From the NCBI GenBank assembly GCA_016190375.1, contig JACPQR010000181.1, positions 1-52,819 of the forward strand: a DNA stretch of 52,819 bases. The letters run 5' to 3'. The position numbers were made by a program, and so were the translations under genes. This document shows, piece by piece, positions 41,445-51,834 of the stretch; within the stretch, counting starts at the first letter, position 1; every line of letters begins with the position of its first letter. Source of the stretch: Deltaproteobacteria bacterium. Lineage in GTDB: Bacteria > Myxococcota_A > Polyangia > JACPQR01. The notes beneath the pieces are model-generated. The model was not told where the DNA came from. It was given only the letters and a program-made list of their open reading frames with translations, and searched no databases.

Positions 41445-41525
41445 TGCCCGCCATTGTAGCAGGGGCGGCGGAAGGGAACCCACTCGTCGGTCCGACAGGA
41501 TCTTCGGTGGGCGGGCAAGACCATC

Positions 41526-42017
41526 GTGGTGAACAGGGCGCTCGCCTTGACTGTCCTCCTGGGCGGCTGCGCGCCTGCCTCGAACGATCCGGTCGACGTC
41601 CCGATGCTCGACCTGGCGGCCTTCCGCTGCTCGGTCCAGCCCGTGCTCGCGAAGCGCTGCGCCTTCCTGGCGTGTCACGGCAGCGCGCTGCGGCCCTTGC
41701 GCGTGTACGCGCCGAATCGGCTGCGCCTCGGAGGTGAACCGACCGAGAGGGATCGGCCACCGAGCGACGTGGAGCTCGAAGCCAACTACGATCGGGCGCG
41801 CGCGCTCGCGACCGGTGGGCCCGAGGAGGCGCTGCTCGTTCGGAAGCCGCTCGACGTGACGGCGGGAGGGCTCTTCCATCGGGGCCAGGAGATGTTCGGC
41901 GGCGACGACGTCTTCGTCTCGCGCGACGATCCCGGCTACCGCCTGCTCGTCGCGTGGATCGAGGACGAGGAGCATCCGCCCGACGACTGCGTGCCGACGG
42001 ACGAGGTGGGACCATGA
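41526..42017 (+). CDS. lipoprotein with cytochrome-like CX4CH motif
   Basis: A 163-residue lipoprotein (LLGGC, Cys15) with RCAFLACHG, a CX4CH motif found in many Myxococcota secreted proteins in place of CxxCH. Whether heme is attached is uncertain. The remainder contains paired acidic segments. Its stop overlaps the next ATG (ATGA), so it is coupled to the following diheme protein. Confidence 0.75.
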   Translation: MVNRALALTVLLGGCAPASNDPVDVPMLDLAAFRCSVQPVLAKRCAFLACHGSALRPLRVYAPNRLRLGGEPTERDRPPSDVELEANYDRARALATGGPEEALLVRKPLDVTAGGLFHRGQEMFGGDDVFVSRDDPGYRLLVAWIEDEEHPPDDCVPTDEVGP

Positions 42018-43084
42018 GGACGGCGAGCCTGTTCGCCGTCGCCATCACGCTCTCGACCCCCGCACTCGCGTTCCACGGGGGCCACACCTTCGAGCGCTCC
42101 GCGAACGAGGGCGGCGGCGGCGGCATGTTCTTCGACGGCTCGCCACGCTTCAAGGGCTACACCTGCGCCGTCTGCCATGTCCGGACCTGTGAGAGCTGCC
42201 ACGGCGACGATCCCGAGGACAAGGACGAGGGAGGAGACGAAGACGACGAGGCGCTGCGGGTGGAGGTCACGAGCGATCCGGGCGAGCTGATCCGGGATCG
42301 TCGCTACTCGCCGGGCGAGACGTACGCGATGCGGGTGCGCCTGAAGGGCGAGCACCTCGGCATGCACTCGCGCTCCCGCATTCGCACGTTCGTCGCGGAG
42401 CTCGACACCGACGATGGCCAGCCCGTGGGTGACTATTCCTTCGACGAGCGGGAGATCCTCGCGTGGGACGGCGGCCGGGTGATCGCCGGGCGGGGCATCG
42501 AGGACGAACGCGAGTGGACTTTCGAGGTGACGATGCCCGAGGCCGGTGCGGGTCGGCTGACGCTCTGGCTCTCCGCGGTCGCGTCGATCTCGGGCCGCGA
42601 CGAGGACGTCGTCCGCGCCGTGGGCCCTCTCGACGACGCGGTCGCGGCGTACTCGCGCTCGTTCTGCGAGGGCGACCAGAGGTGCGACCGGGGCCCGGAG
42701 CGGCGCGCGCCCGCCTCGAGCCCGGCAGGCTGCTCGGTCGCGGTCGGAGGTGGGCTTGCCGGCGCGTCCCCTCTCGCGCTCGTCGTCTTCGTGCTCGGGC
42801 TCGTGGCGCGCCGGCGGCGGCCGGCGGTCCGCGCGGTCGCCGTGGCCCTGGCGATCGTGATGGGCTCGTGCTGGGACCCGACAACGTCCGCCGAGTGTCA
42901 CAACGCGATCTGCGGAGATTCCGGAACCCAGACCGGGCCGGATCCTCCTCTGGACGAATGCGCGCTTGCCGCCTGCGGCTCCGACCTCGAGTGCCGCGAG
43001 GGCTGCCCACCCGCGCCGGAGGGCTGGACCGCATGCTGCGATCAGGAGCACGGCTGCGTCTTCGAGCACGAAGCCTGCCCATGA
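42014..43084 (+). CDS. secreted diheme protein with internal MYXO-CTERM and second Cys-rich part
   Basis: A 356-residue protein. A signal peptide (LSTPALA) is followed by CAVCH at 51-55 and CESCH at 59-63, an acidic tract and a beta-rich domain (85-200). Residues 240-269 are a MYXO-CTERM pattern: Cys240, a hydrophobic helix and RRRR. In most proteins this is the terminus. Here the frame continues directly into a second hydrophobic segment with a lipobox (IVMGSC, Cys286) and a Cys-rich domain of 70 residues. It may be a fusion of a MYXO-CTERM protein with a lipoprotein, or a site where an internal start is used. Confidence 0.75.
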   Translation: MRTASLFAVAITLSTPALAFHGGHTFERSANEGGGGGMFFDGSPRFKGYTCAVCHVRTCESCHGDDPEDKDEGGDEDDEALRVEVTSDPGELIRDRRYSPGETYAMRVRLKGEHLGMHSRSRIRTFVAELDTDDGQPVGDYSFDEREILAWDGGRVIAGRGIEDEREWTFEVTMPEAGAGRLTLWLSAVASISGRDEDVVRAVGPLDDAVAAYSRSFCEGDQRCDRGPERRAPASSPAGCSVAVGGGLAGASPLALVVFVLGLVARRRRPAVRAVAVALAIVMGSCWDPTTSAECHNAICGDSGTQTGPDPPLDECALAACGSDLECREGCPPAPEGWTACCDQEHGCVFEHEACP

Positions 43085-43101
43085 GTGTCCTCACTCCTGG
43101 G

Positions 43102-43130
43102 TTGCCTCCGGTGACGGGTCGAAGTATGTA
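43102..43130 (+). promoter_or_regulatory. putative promoter of the RHH/MazF pair
   Basis: TTGCCT (43102-43107) and TATGTA (43125-43130) are 17 bases apart. The start would fall at about 43137, next to the antitoxin ATG at 43139, giving a leaderless message. The repeated gtatg flanking the -10 may be an operator. Confidence 0.35.
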
Positions 43131-43138
43131 TTACGTGT

Positions 43139-43375
43139 ATGACAAATCGTACCCTCGCCGTCCGACTCGATCCCCCCCTGCAGCGTGACCTCGGGGCCAT
43201 TGCCCGGCGTCAGAAGCGCTCGAAGAGCGACGTCGTCCGGGAGGCGATTCGACGGTATCTCGAGTCCGACGCGCTGGCGGCCGAGGCTCGCAAGCAATCC
43301 CTGCGCGTGAGCCGGGGCCGGGGGGAGGCGGACGCGTTGGAGTTCCTGGAGCACGCAGCCGACTGGTCCGAGTGA
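43139..43375 (+). CDS. CopG/RHH antitoxin of a MazF-type pair
   Basis: A 78-residue RHH protein (MTNRTLAVRLDPPLQRDLGAIARRQKRSKSDVVREAIRRYLES), a classical DNA-binding opening with a C-terminal toxin-binding tail. It overlaps or abuts the toxin gene. It has no Shine-Dalgarno sequence, consistent with leaderless translation. Confidence 0.88.
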   Translation: MTNRTLAVRLDPPLQRDLGAIARRQKRSKSDVVREAIRRYLESDALAAEARKQSLRVSRGRGEADALEFLEHAADWSE

Positions 43376-43377
43376 GC

Positions 43378-43704
43378 ATGAAACGGGGCGACGTCGTCCT
43401 GGTCGCGGCACGAGGCTCCTACTCCGGCAAACCCCGGCCAGCGGTCGTCACCCAGTCCGACCTTTTCAACGACACCCACGCCAGCGTCACGCTCTGCCTC
43501 GTGACGTCCGAGCTCGAGGCGGCGCCGCTGTTTCGCGTGACGGTCGAGCCCACCGCGGAGAACGGCCTCCGGAGACGTTCCCAGGTCATGGTGGACAAGC
43601 TCCTCAGCGCCCCGCGCGCGAGCATCGGCGGACGGATCGGCGAGATCGACGCCTCAACGATGAGCCGGGTCGACGAGGCCCTGCGCCTCTGGTTGCAGCT
43701 CTGA
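43378..43704 (+). CDS. MazF/PemK-type toxin
   Basis: A 108-residue endoribonuclease-like protein: MKRGDVVLVA..GKPRPAVVTQSDLF, a conserved Arg/Pro strand, then RRRSQVMVDKLLSAPRASIGGRIGEID. Start alternatives are GTG 43372 (overlapping the antitoxin stop) and ATG 43378, which gives the usual MKRGDVV opening. It should cleave RNA and be neutralised by the RHH antitoxin. Confidence 0.92.
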   Translation: MKRGDVVLVAARGSYSGKPRPAVVTQSDLFNDTHASVTLCLVTSELEAAPLFRVTVEPTAENGLRRRSQVMVDKLLSAPRASIGGRIGEIDASTMSRVDEALRLWLQL

Positions 43705-43748
43705 GGGCGTTCGCGCAGGATTTGCCGGCGCTAGCCCCTCGGTCTCGT

Positions 43749-43776
43749 TTGACTTCCCGGTCCCTGTTGGTATCTT
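43749..43776 (+). promoter_or_regulatory. putative sigma70-type promoter of the nuo operon
   Basis: TTGACT (43749-43754) and TATCTT (43771-43776) are separated by 16 bases, 24 bases before the nuoE ATG at 43801. The sequence is notably AT-richer than its surroundings. It would drive the whole nuoE-N operon. Confidence 0.45.
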
Positions 43777-43800
43777 CCGCGCGGCTTCGCCCCGTCGAAG

Positions 43801-44279
43801 ATGACCTGGACACCCTCCGCCGCCGGGCAAAAGCGGATCGACGAGATCATCGCGCGCTACCCATCGAAGATGGCTGCGTGCCTGCCGGCGTTGAGGCTGG
43901 CGCAGGAGGAGATCGGGCACGTCTCGAAGGAGGCCATCGACTGGGTGAGCCGGCGGCTCGAGCTGCCGCGGGCACACGTCCAGGGGGTCGTCTCCTTCTA
44001 CACGCTGTACCACCAGAAACCCGTCGGAAAGCACGTCGTCCAGGTGTGCCGGACGCTGTCGTGCGCCCTGGTCGGCGGCGAGAGGATCCTGGACCACTGC
44101 CAGAAGAAGCTCGGCATCCGTCCGGGCGAGACCACGCCTGACGGCAAGATCACGCTCGAGACCGCGGAGTGCCTGGCGTCCTGCGGCTCGGGACCGGTGC
44201 TCACCGTCGACGACGAGTTTGTGGAAAACCTGACGATCGAGTCGATCGACGCGCTCCTCGATCGCCTCCGGTCGGAGCC

Positions 44280-44283
<4 letters not shown>
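43801..44283 (+). CDS. nuoE: NADH-quinone oxidoreductase subunit E
   Basis: A 160-residue complex I subunit with the thioredoxin-like 2Fe-2S site: Cys83 and Cys88 (CRTLSC) and Cys124 and Cys128 (CLASC). It forms the NADH-input module with NuoF and sits at the tip of the peripheral arm in the cytoplasm. It is first in the operon; its end overlaps the NuoF ATG by four bases. Confidence 0.96.
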
Positions 44284-45556
<1,273 letters not shown>

Positions 45557-45560
<4 letters not shown>

Positions 45561-46096
45561 GCGAGCTTGCCGGAGCGCCCGCGGGCGGGGTCGGCGCCGT
45601 AGTGTTCTGGGCCTCGGCCGGGCTCGCGCTCGCCTGCGCGCTCCTCACGGTGCTGTCCGGCAGGGCCATCCGGAGCGCTGTGTTCCTCCTCGGCACGGTC
45701 CTCTCGATCGCGGTCCTGTACACGCTCCTCGACGCTCATTTCCTCGCGGCCATACAGGTGATCGTCTACGCGGGCGCGGTCGTCGTCCTCTTCGTCTTCG
45801 TCATCATGCTGCTCGGGCCCGGATCCGAGGTCGGAAGGCAGCGGCGAATGAAGCTCACCCGCGCGCTCGGAGCCGCGTCGCTCCTGTCGGTCGGCGGCGT
45901 CCTCGCCTGGGCGCTCGCCGCGGAGCGACCCGAGGCGGCCCTGCCCGAGGGATTCGGTACCGTCCGGTCGGTGGCCAGCGCGCTCTTCCGCGAGAACGTC
46001 TTCACCTTCGAGGCCGTGTCCGTGCTGCTCCTCGTGGCCATCATCGGCGCCGTCGCCGTCGCCAAGGGGAAGAAATCGCAGGAGCCGCGGCCGTGA
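45557..46096 (+). CDS. nuoJ: NADH-quinone oxidoreductase subunit J
   Basis: A 179-residue five-helix membrane subunit. Recognisable segments are SAVFLLGTVLSIAVLYTLLDAHFLAAIQVIVYAGAVVVLFVFVIML, typical of NuoJ. The GTG start overlaps the nuoF stop (GTGA) and gives normal length. Part of the proton-pumping membrane arm. Confidence 0.95.
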
Positions 46097-46398
46097 TCAC
46101 ACTGGGGCACTACCTGGTCCTCTCGGTGGCGATCTTCACGGTCGGGACGATCGGCTTCGTCGTCCGCCGCAACTTGCTCGTCGTCCTGATGTCGATCGAG
46201 CTTCAGCTCAACGCGGTCAACCTGGCGCTCGTCGCGGCGAACCGCTTCCATCCGGCGAGCCACGCCGGGCAGGTCACCGCGTTCTTCATCATCGCGATCG
46301 CCGCGGCGGAGGCCGCCGTCGGGCTCGCGATCGTCGTCTCCTTCTTCCGCCTACGGCACACGGTCCGGACCGACGAGGCCGACAGGATGAGGCACTGA
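46093..46398 (+). CDS. nuoK: NADH-quinone oxidoreductase subunit K
   Basis: A 101-residue three-helix membrane subunit with the conserved Glu in VLMSIELQLNAVNLA and Glu in IAAAEAAVGLAI. The GTG start overlaps the nuoJ stop. It contributes to proton translocation. Confidence 0.96.
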   Translation: MITLGHYLVLSVAIFTVGTIGFVVRRNLLVVLMSIELQLNAVNLALVAANRFHPASHAGQVTAFFIIAIAAAEAAVGLAIVVSFFRLRHTVRTDEADRMRH

Positions 46399-46400
46399 CG

Positions 46401-48740
46401 ATGCCCGGCCTGAACGAGATCTCGCTTCGCCCCGGCGCGCCCGACCAGTACTGGCTGCTGTTGCCGATCGTCCTTCTGCCCGCGCTCGGCGCCCTCGTGA
46501 ACGGACTCTTCGGCTCGAGGCTGAAGCGCGACACGATTCACACGCTCGCCTGCGCGATGGTCTTCACGTCCTTCGCGCTCTCGGTAGTGGCCTTCCTGCA
46601 GCTCGCGGCCTTGCCGCACGAGGCGCGGCACCTGACCTACCGCGCCTACGAGTGGTTCACGGTCACGTTGCCAGCGGCGTTCGGCTCGGCCCAGGACTAC
46701 CGGATCCCGATCGACGTCGCGTTCCGGCTCGATCCGCTCGCGGCCACGATGCTCCTCGTCGTGACCGGCGTGGGCTCGCTCATCCACCTGTACTCGACCG
46801 GCTACATGGCCCACGACGAGTCGCCCGGGCGGTTCTTCTCCTACATGAACCTGTTCACCTTCGCGATGCTCGTCCTGGTCCTGGGCGAGTCGCTCCCGGT
46901 CATGTTCGTCGGCTGGGAAGGTGTCGGGCTCTGCTCGTACCTCCTGATCGGCTTCTGGTTCGACAAGGACGAGAACGCCAAGGCGGGGATGAAGGCGTTC
47001 ATCGTCAACCGCATCGGCGACCTCGGCTTTCTGGTGGGGATCTTCCTCCTGGCCCTGAGCCTCGGAGTCCTGTCGTTCCCCGAGATGGAGCAGGTCGCGG
47101 CCCACGCGCCGACCCAGCTCACGAAACCCGCGTTCGACCTGTCCTTCTCGCTGTTCGGCTGGGACATCGCCTGGCGCCCCGCGATCGCGACCATCGCGGC
47201 GATCTGCCTGTTCGTCGGCGCGGCGGGCAAGAGCGCGCAGCTCCCCCTTTACGTCTGGCTGCCCGACGCGATGGCAGGTCCCACGCCGGTCTCGGCGCTC
47301 ATCCACGCGGCGACGATGGTGACGGCCGGCGTCTACATGGTCGCGAGGATGCACTTCCTCTTCGTCCTCACCGCGAGCGGCATGGCCGTCGTCGCGGTGA
47401 CCGGCGCCCTGACCGCCGTCTTCGCGGCCACGATCGCGCTCACCCAGAACGACATCAAGAAGGTCCTCGCCTACTCCACGGTGAGCCAGCTCGGCTACAT
47501 GTTCGTGGCGGTCGGCGTTGGCGCGCACGTCACCGGCGTCTTCCACGTCGTCACCCACGCCTTCTTCAAGGCCTGCCTCTTCCTAGGGGCAGGATCGGTC
47601 ATCGTGGCGATGCACCACCGGCAGGACATCCGGGAGATGGGGGGCCTGAAGGCGCTGATGCCGCGCACGCGCTGGACCTTCCTCGCGGCGACCCTCGCGA
47701 TCGCGGGCTTCCCGTTCACCTCGGGCTTCTTCTCCAAGGATGCGATCCTCTGGCACGCGCTGGCGCGCGACTCGGGCCGCTACGGGATCCTGCCCCCGAT
47801 CCTGCTCACGCTGCTCCTCGCCGGAGCCGCGCTGACGGCCTTCTACATGTTCCGTCTCTACTTCCTGGTCTTCGGTGGAGAGTCGCGGGCCGACGAGGAC
47901 ACGCTGGCGCACATCAAGGAGTCGCCATCGTCGATGACCCTGCCCCTGGTCGTCCTCGGGGCGCTCTCGATCGCTGCGGGGCTGCTCAACCCGGAGGCGC
48001 TGCACGCGCTCGGCCTGAACGTTCCCCTCACGTTCGAGGGCTGGCTGGCGCCCGGGATCGAGGAAGGAGTGCCGGCCGTGGGGATCGCCGAGATGCGCAA
48101 GCCCTTCGAGCTGCCGCTCGTCGGCGCGTCCTCCGTGATCGCGCTCGCCGCCATGGGCTTCGCGTGGATCTGGTACCGGCGGGGCCCGTCGGCGGAGGCC
48201 GAGCGTCTCGCGGCGCGGGTCCCGGGCCTGTACGCGCTGGTCCTCGACAAGTGGCGGATCGACGAGCTGTACGAGGCGACCATCGTGCGCTCCCTGCGGT
48301 GGCTGGCGCGCGCTGGGCACGAGGCCATCGACAAGCTCCTCATCGACGGGATCATGGTCCACGGCGTCGCCGGAGCGGTGAACCTCACCGGGCGCGTCGT
48401 GCGGCTCGTGCAGACCGGGCGCGTCCAGGTCTATGCGATGGCCATGGCGCTCGGCACCTTGGGCATCCTCTACAAGCTGGCCGTGCCGAGCACGGACTTC
48501 GAGGCCCGTGTGGACGGCAGGTCCGTCACCGTCAACGCTGCGGAGGGAGCCGGCTACGAGTACCGGTGGGACTTCGACGGCGACGGGCGGTGGGACACCC
48601 AGTTCGGCGCCGAGCGTCGCGCCGAGCATCGCTACCGCAAGGCCGGGCGCCACGAGGTCCGGCTCGAGGTGCGCAACGCCTTCACTCGGTCCGTGGGCGA
48701 GCATGAGGTGGTCGTGCGACCCGGGAGGCGCCGGCGATGA
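46401..48740 (+). CDS. nuoL: NADH-quinone oxidoreductase subunit L with C-terminal PKD-like domain
   Basis: A 779-residue antiporter-like subunit. It has the conserved segments VGWEGVGLCSYLLIGFWF, LPDAMAGPTPVSALIHAATMVTAGVY, QNDIKKVLAYSTVSQLGYM and VFHVVTHAFFKACLFLGAGSVI. About residues 699-779 (bases 48495-48737) form an extra soluble part with YEYRWDFDGDGRWDTQF and HRYRKAGRHEVRLEVRN, which is a PKD-like beta-sandwich signature. This tail is outside the usual NuoL and would face one side of the membrane. No frameshift is needed; the ATGA overlap with nuoM is kept. Confidence 0.96.
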   Translation: MPGLNEISLRPGAPDQYWLLLPIVLLPALGALVNGLFGSRLKRDTIHTLACAMVFTSFALSVVAFLQLAALPHEARHLTYRAYEWFTVTLPAAFGSAQDYRIPIDVAFRLDPLAATMLLVVTGVGSLIHLYSTGYMAHDESPGRFFSYMNLFTFAMLVLVLGESLPVMFVGWEGVGLCSYLLIGFWFDKDENAKAGMKAFIVNRIGDLGFLVGIFLLALSLGVLSFPEMEQVAAHAPTQLTKPAFDLSFSLFGWDIAWRPAIATIAAICLFVGAAGKSAQLPLYVWLPDAMAGPTPVSALIHAATMVTAGVYMVARMHFLFVLTASGMAVVAVTGALTAVFAATIALTQNDIKKVLAYSTVSQLGYMFVAVGVGAHVTGVFHVVTHAFFKACLFLGAGSVIVAMHHRQDIREMGGLKALMPRTRWTFLAATLAIAGFPFTSGFFSKDAILWHALARDSGRYGILPPILLTLLLAGAALTAFYMFRLYFLVFGGESRADEDTLAHIKESPSSMTLPLVVLGALSIAAGLLNPEALHALGLNVPLTFEGWLAPGIEEGVPAVGIAEMRKPFELPLVGASSVIALAAMGFAWIWYRRGPSAEAERLAARVPGLYALVLDKWRIDELYEATIVRSLRWLARAGHEAIDKLLIDGIMVHGVAGAVNLTGRVVRLVQTGRVQVYAMAMALGTLGILYKLAVPSTDFEARVDGRSVTVNAAEGAGYEYRWDFDGDGRWDTQFGAERRAEHRYRKAGRHEVRLEVRNAFTRSVGEHEVVVRPGRRRR

Positions 48741-50356
48741 TCCCGCACCTCCTGACGGCCCTCATCGCGGTCCCGGCGCTCGGAGCGATCGCCATCCTCT
48801 TCTGTCCGCGCCAGACACCACGCTTCTTGCGGTACTTCGCGATGGCGGTCTCGCTCGCGACCTTCGGGCTGTCTCTGTACCTCTTGCCCGGATCCCTCGG
48901 GCGCGCCGGGTTCCGGCTCGAGGAGACGGTCTCGTGGATCCCCTCCCTCGGCATCCGCTACCACGTCGGGGTCGACGGGATCTCGATGTGGCTGGTGCTC
49001 CTGACGACGCTGACCACACCGATCGCGCTCCTCGCGTCGTGGGAGTCGATCCAGAGCCGCCTCAAGGAGTACCTGTTCTCGTTCCTCCTGCTCGAGTCGG
49101 CGATGATCGGCACCTTCCTCGCCCTCGACCTCTTCCTCTTCTACGTGTTCTGGGAGCTGATGCTCATCCCGATGTACCTCATCATCGGGGTCTGGGGCGG
49201 CGGCCGGCGCATCTACGCGGCCGTGAAGTTCTTCCTGTACACGATGGCGGGATCGCTCCTCATGCTGGCGGCGATCCTGTACCTGACCAGCCAGTACGAC
49301 ACCGTCGCGGGCAAGGCCAGCTTCGATTACCTCGATCTGACGCGGCTTCTCCTGCCGCCAGACACGCAGCTCTGGCTCTACCTCGCCTTCGCGCTCGCCT
49401 TCGCGATCAAGGTCCCGATGTGGCCGCTGCACACCTGGCTGCCCGACGCTCACGTCGAGGCCCCGACGGCCGGCAGCGTGATCCTCGCGGCAGTGCTGCT
49501 GAAGATGGGCACGTACGGTTTCCTGAGGTTCGCGATCCCGCTGTTCCCGAACGCCGCACACACGCTCGGCCCGACCATCGGCGGGCTCGCGATCGCCGGC
49601 ATCATCCTCGGCGCGCTCGTGGCCTGGCGGCAGCCCGACGCGAAGAAGCTCGTCGCCTACTCGTCGGTCTCGCACATGGGCTTCGTGATGCTCGGGCTGA
49701 TGGCGATGACGACCGCGGGCGCCGTCGGCGCCGTGCTCCAGATGCTCAACCATGGCGTCGCGACGGGCGCGCTGTTCCTGCTCGTGGGCGTCGTCTACGA
49801 TCGCCGCCACACGCGCCTGATCGAGGAGTATGGCGGCATCGCCAAGATCATGCCGGCGTACGCGGCGGTCTTCGCGGTGATCATGCTCGCATCGATCGGG
49901 CTCCCGGGAACGGGCGGGTTCGTGGGCGAGCTCATGATCCTGCTCGGCACGTTCAGCGCCTGGCGCGCGTTCGAGATGCCGCGCCTGTTCGCGCTCCTCG
50001 CGGGGACGGGAGTGATCCTCGGCGCCGTCTACATGCTGTCGCTCTACCGGCGGATGTTCTTCGGGCCGGTCCGCAACGAGGCGAACCGGACGCTCGGGGA
50101 CCTCGTGGGGCGAGAGGCCATCTGCCTGGCGCCGCTCGTCGCGCTCGTCTTCGTGATGGGGCTGTACCCGCGTCCCGTGATCGCCCGGATCGAGCAGGAC
50201 GCCCGCCAGACGATCGAGGATGTCCGGGCCAAGCAGCGGCTGGGGCGCGATCTGACCGAGGCGCGGCTGCTCGAACCGGGTGAGCTGTCGCGAACCGGCG
50301 AGTCCATCGACCTCGAGGTCCCGGCGCCGCCGGGCGTCCCCGGAGGCGGCCAATGA
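48737..50356 (+). CDS. nuoM: NADH-quinone oxidoreductase subunit M
   Basis: A 539-residue antiporter-like subunit with the conserved FYVFWELMLIPMYLIIGVWGG, LPDAHVEAPTAGSVILAAVLLKMGTYGFLRF and ARKLVAYSSVSHMGF-type segments. Lys and Glu residues for proton transfer are present. The C-terminal 50 residues are a polar extension (ending PGVPGGGQ). It overlaps nuoL and nuoN by four bases each. Confidence 0.96.
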   Translation: MIPHLLTALIAVPALGAIAILFCPRQTPRFLRYFAMAVSLATFGLSLYLLPGSLGRAGFRLEETVSWIPSLGIRYHVGVDGISMWLVLLTTLTTPIALLASWESIQSRLKEYLFSFLLLESAMIGTFLALDLFLFYVFWELMLIPMYLIIGVWGGGRRIYAAVKFFLYTMAGSLLMLAAILYLTSQYDTVAGKASFDYLDLTRLLLPPDTQLWLYLAFALAFAIKVPMWPLHTWLPDAHVEAPTAGSVILAAVLLKMGTYGFLRFAIPLFPNAAHTLGPTIGGLAIAGIILGALVAWRQPDAKKLVAYSSVSHMGFVMLGLMAMTTAGAVGAVLQMLNHGVATGALFLLVGVVYDRRHTRLIEEYGGIAKIMPAYAAVFAVIMLASIGLPGTGGFVGELMILLGTFSAWRAFEMPRLFALLAGTGVILGAVYMLSLYRRMFFGPVRNEANRTLGDLVGREAICLAPLVALVFVMGLYPRPVIARIEQDARQTIEDVRAKQRLGRDLTEARLLEPGELSRTGESIDLEVPAPPGVPGGGQ

Positions 50357-51834
50357 GCGTCTGGCTCGCCCTCTCGCCCCTTCTGGCGATGGTCGCGACG
50401 GGGCTCGTCGCGATGCTCGTGGACGTGCTCGTGAGGAGCCCGGCTTCCGATGCGGACACGCGGGGCGACCTCGCCATCATCACGACGGTGGGGCTCTTCG
50501 CGTCGGCGGCGCTCGCGCTGGGCCTGTGGGGCTCGGGACCGAGCGTCGCGCTGCCCGAGTCGCTCGGGGGCGTCGTCGCCGTCGACCGCTTCGGCCTCTT
50601 CTTCGCCGCGACGATCGGGCTAGGAGGGGGGCTGTCGGCGCTGATCGCGGGCGGCTACCTCGCGGAGCACGGGATCGAGCGCGGGGAGTACTACCCGCTG
50701 ATCGCCTTCTCCTGCGCCGGCGCGGCGCTGATGGCGATGGCGACGGACCTGCTCGTCCTGTTCGTGGGGCTCGAGACGATGTCGCTCGCGGTCTACTGCC
50801 TGGCCGGCTTCAGGCGGGGGTCGAGAAAGAGCCTCGAGGGAGCGCTCAAGTACTTCCTGCTCGGCTCGTTCGCCGCCGCGTTCCTCCTGTTCGGGATCGC
50901 GCTCCTGTACGTCCTGGCGGCCTCGACCCGGATCGCCGAGATCTCGGAGGCGCTCCGCGGCGCGGCGGGCTCGTCGCCGATCGCCGTCCTCGCGCTGGTG
51001 CTCCTGCTCACGGGGCTCGGCTTCAAGATCTCGGCCGTGCCGTTCCACATGTGGACTCCCGACGCCTACGAGGGCGCGCCGACCCCCGTGACCGCCTTCA
51101 TGTCCGTCGTGGTCAAGGCCGCGGCCTTCGCGGCGCTCCTCAGGGTGCTCCTCGTGGCGTTCGGCGGGACGGCGCTCGGGGCGTCGGTGGGCTGGCCGCA
51201 GATCGTCGCGTTCTTCGCGGTCGCCTCGATGAGCGTGGGCAACCTCGTCGCCATCTGGCAGAAGAACGTGAAGCGGATGCTCGCCTACTCGAGCATCGCG
51301 CACGCCGGCTACGTCCTCGTCGGCGTCCTCGCGGCCTGGAAGGGCGCACCCGAGGGACGCGCCGGCGTCCTCTTCTACCTCCTCTCCTACACCGTGATGA
51401 ACATCGGCGCCTTCGCCTGCGTCGCGTACTTCGGCCGCCGCGACGCCGAGGCGGTTCACACCTCCGACTTCGCGGGCGTGGCTCGGCAGCACCCCGCCGC
51501 TGCGCTGGCCCTCGCCACGTTCATGGTGGCCTTGACCGGCATGCCGCCGACCGCCGGGTTCTTCGCGAAGCTCTACGTGTTCCGGTCCGCGATCGACGCG
51601 GGGCTCTGGCCTCTGGTCGTGGTCGCCGTCCTGAACAGCGCGGTCTCCGCGTACTACTATCTGAACCTCGTGGTGACGATGTACATGAGGTCGCCCGAGC
51701 CTGGCGCGCCGGTCGCGCAGCCGATGCGCTCCGGCGCCATCGCGACCGCCATCGTCATCTGCGCGCTCCTCGTCCTGCATCTGGGGATCTGGCCCTCGCG
51801 CCTGCTCTCGATGGCGCTGGAGGCCGGGTGGTGA
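50353..51834 (+). CDS. nuoN: NADH-quinone oxidoreductase subunit N
   Basis: A 493-residue antiporter-like subunit. Segments include LVLFVGLETMSLAVYCLAGF, KYFLLGSFAAAFLLFGIALLY, MWTPDAYEGAPTPVTAFMSVVVKAAAF and QKNVKRMLAYSSIAHAGYVLVG. It is the last complex I subunit. Its stop overlaps the GTG of a lipoprotein gene (GTGA), so that gene is part of the operon. Confidence 0.96.
   Translation: MSVWLALSPLLAMVATGLVAMLVDVLVRSPASDADTRGDLAIITTVGLFASAALALGLWGSGPSVALPESLGGVVAVDRFGLFFAATIGLGGGLSALIAGGYLAEHGIERGEYYPLIAFSCAGAALMAMATDLLVLFVGLETMSLAVYCLAGFRRGSRKSLEGALKYFLLGSFAAAFLLFGIALLYVLAASTRIAEISEALRGAAGSSPIAVLALVLLLTGLGFKISAVPFHMWTPDAYEGAPTPVTAFMSVVVKAAAFAALLRVLLVAFGGTALGASVGWPQIVAFFAVASMSVGNLVAIWQKNVKRMLAYSSIAHAGYVLVGVLAAWKGAPEGRAGVLFYLLSYTVMNIGAFACVAYFGRRDAEAVHTSDFAGVARQHPAAALALATFMVALTGMPPTAGFFAKLYVFRSAIDAGLWPLVVVAVLNSAVSAYYYLNLVVTMYMRSPEPGAPVAQPMRSGAIATAIVICALLVLHLGIWPSRLLSMALEAGW

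Noticed and set aside
46203..50353. Long minus-strand frames opposite nuoL and nuoM
   Set aside because: They mirror the membrane genes, are dominated by Arg/Asp/Glu/His repeats and match no family.
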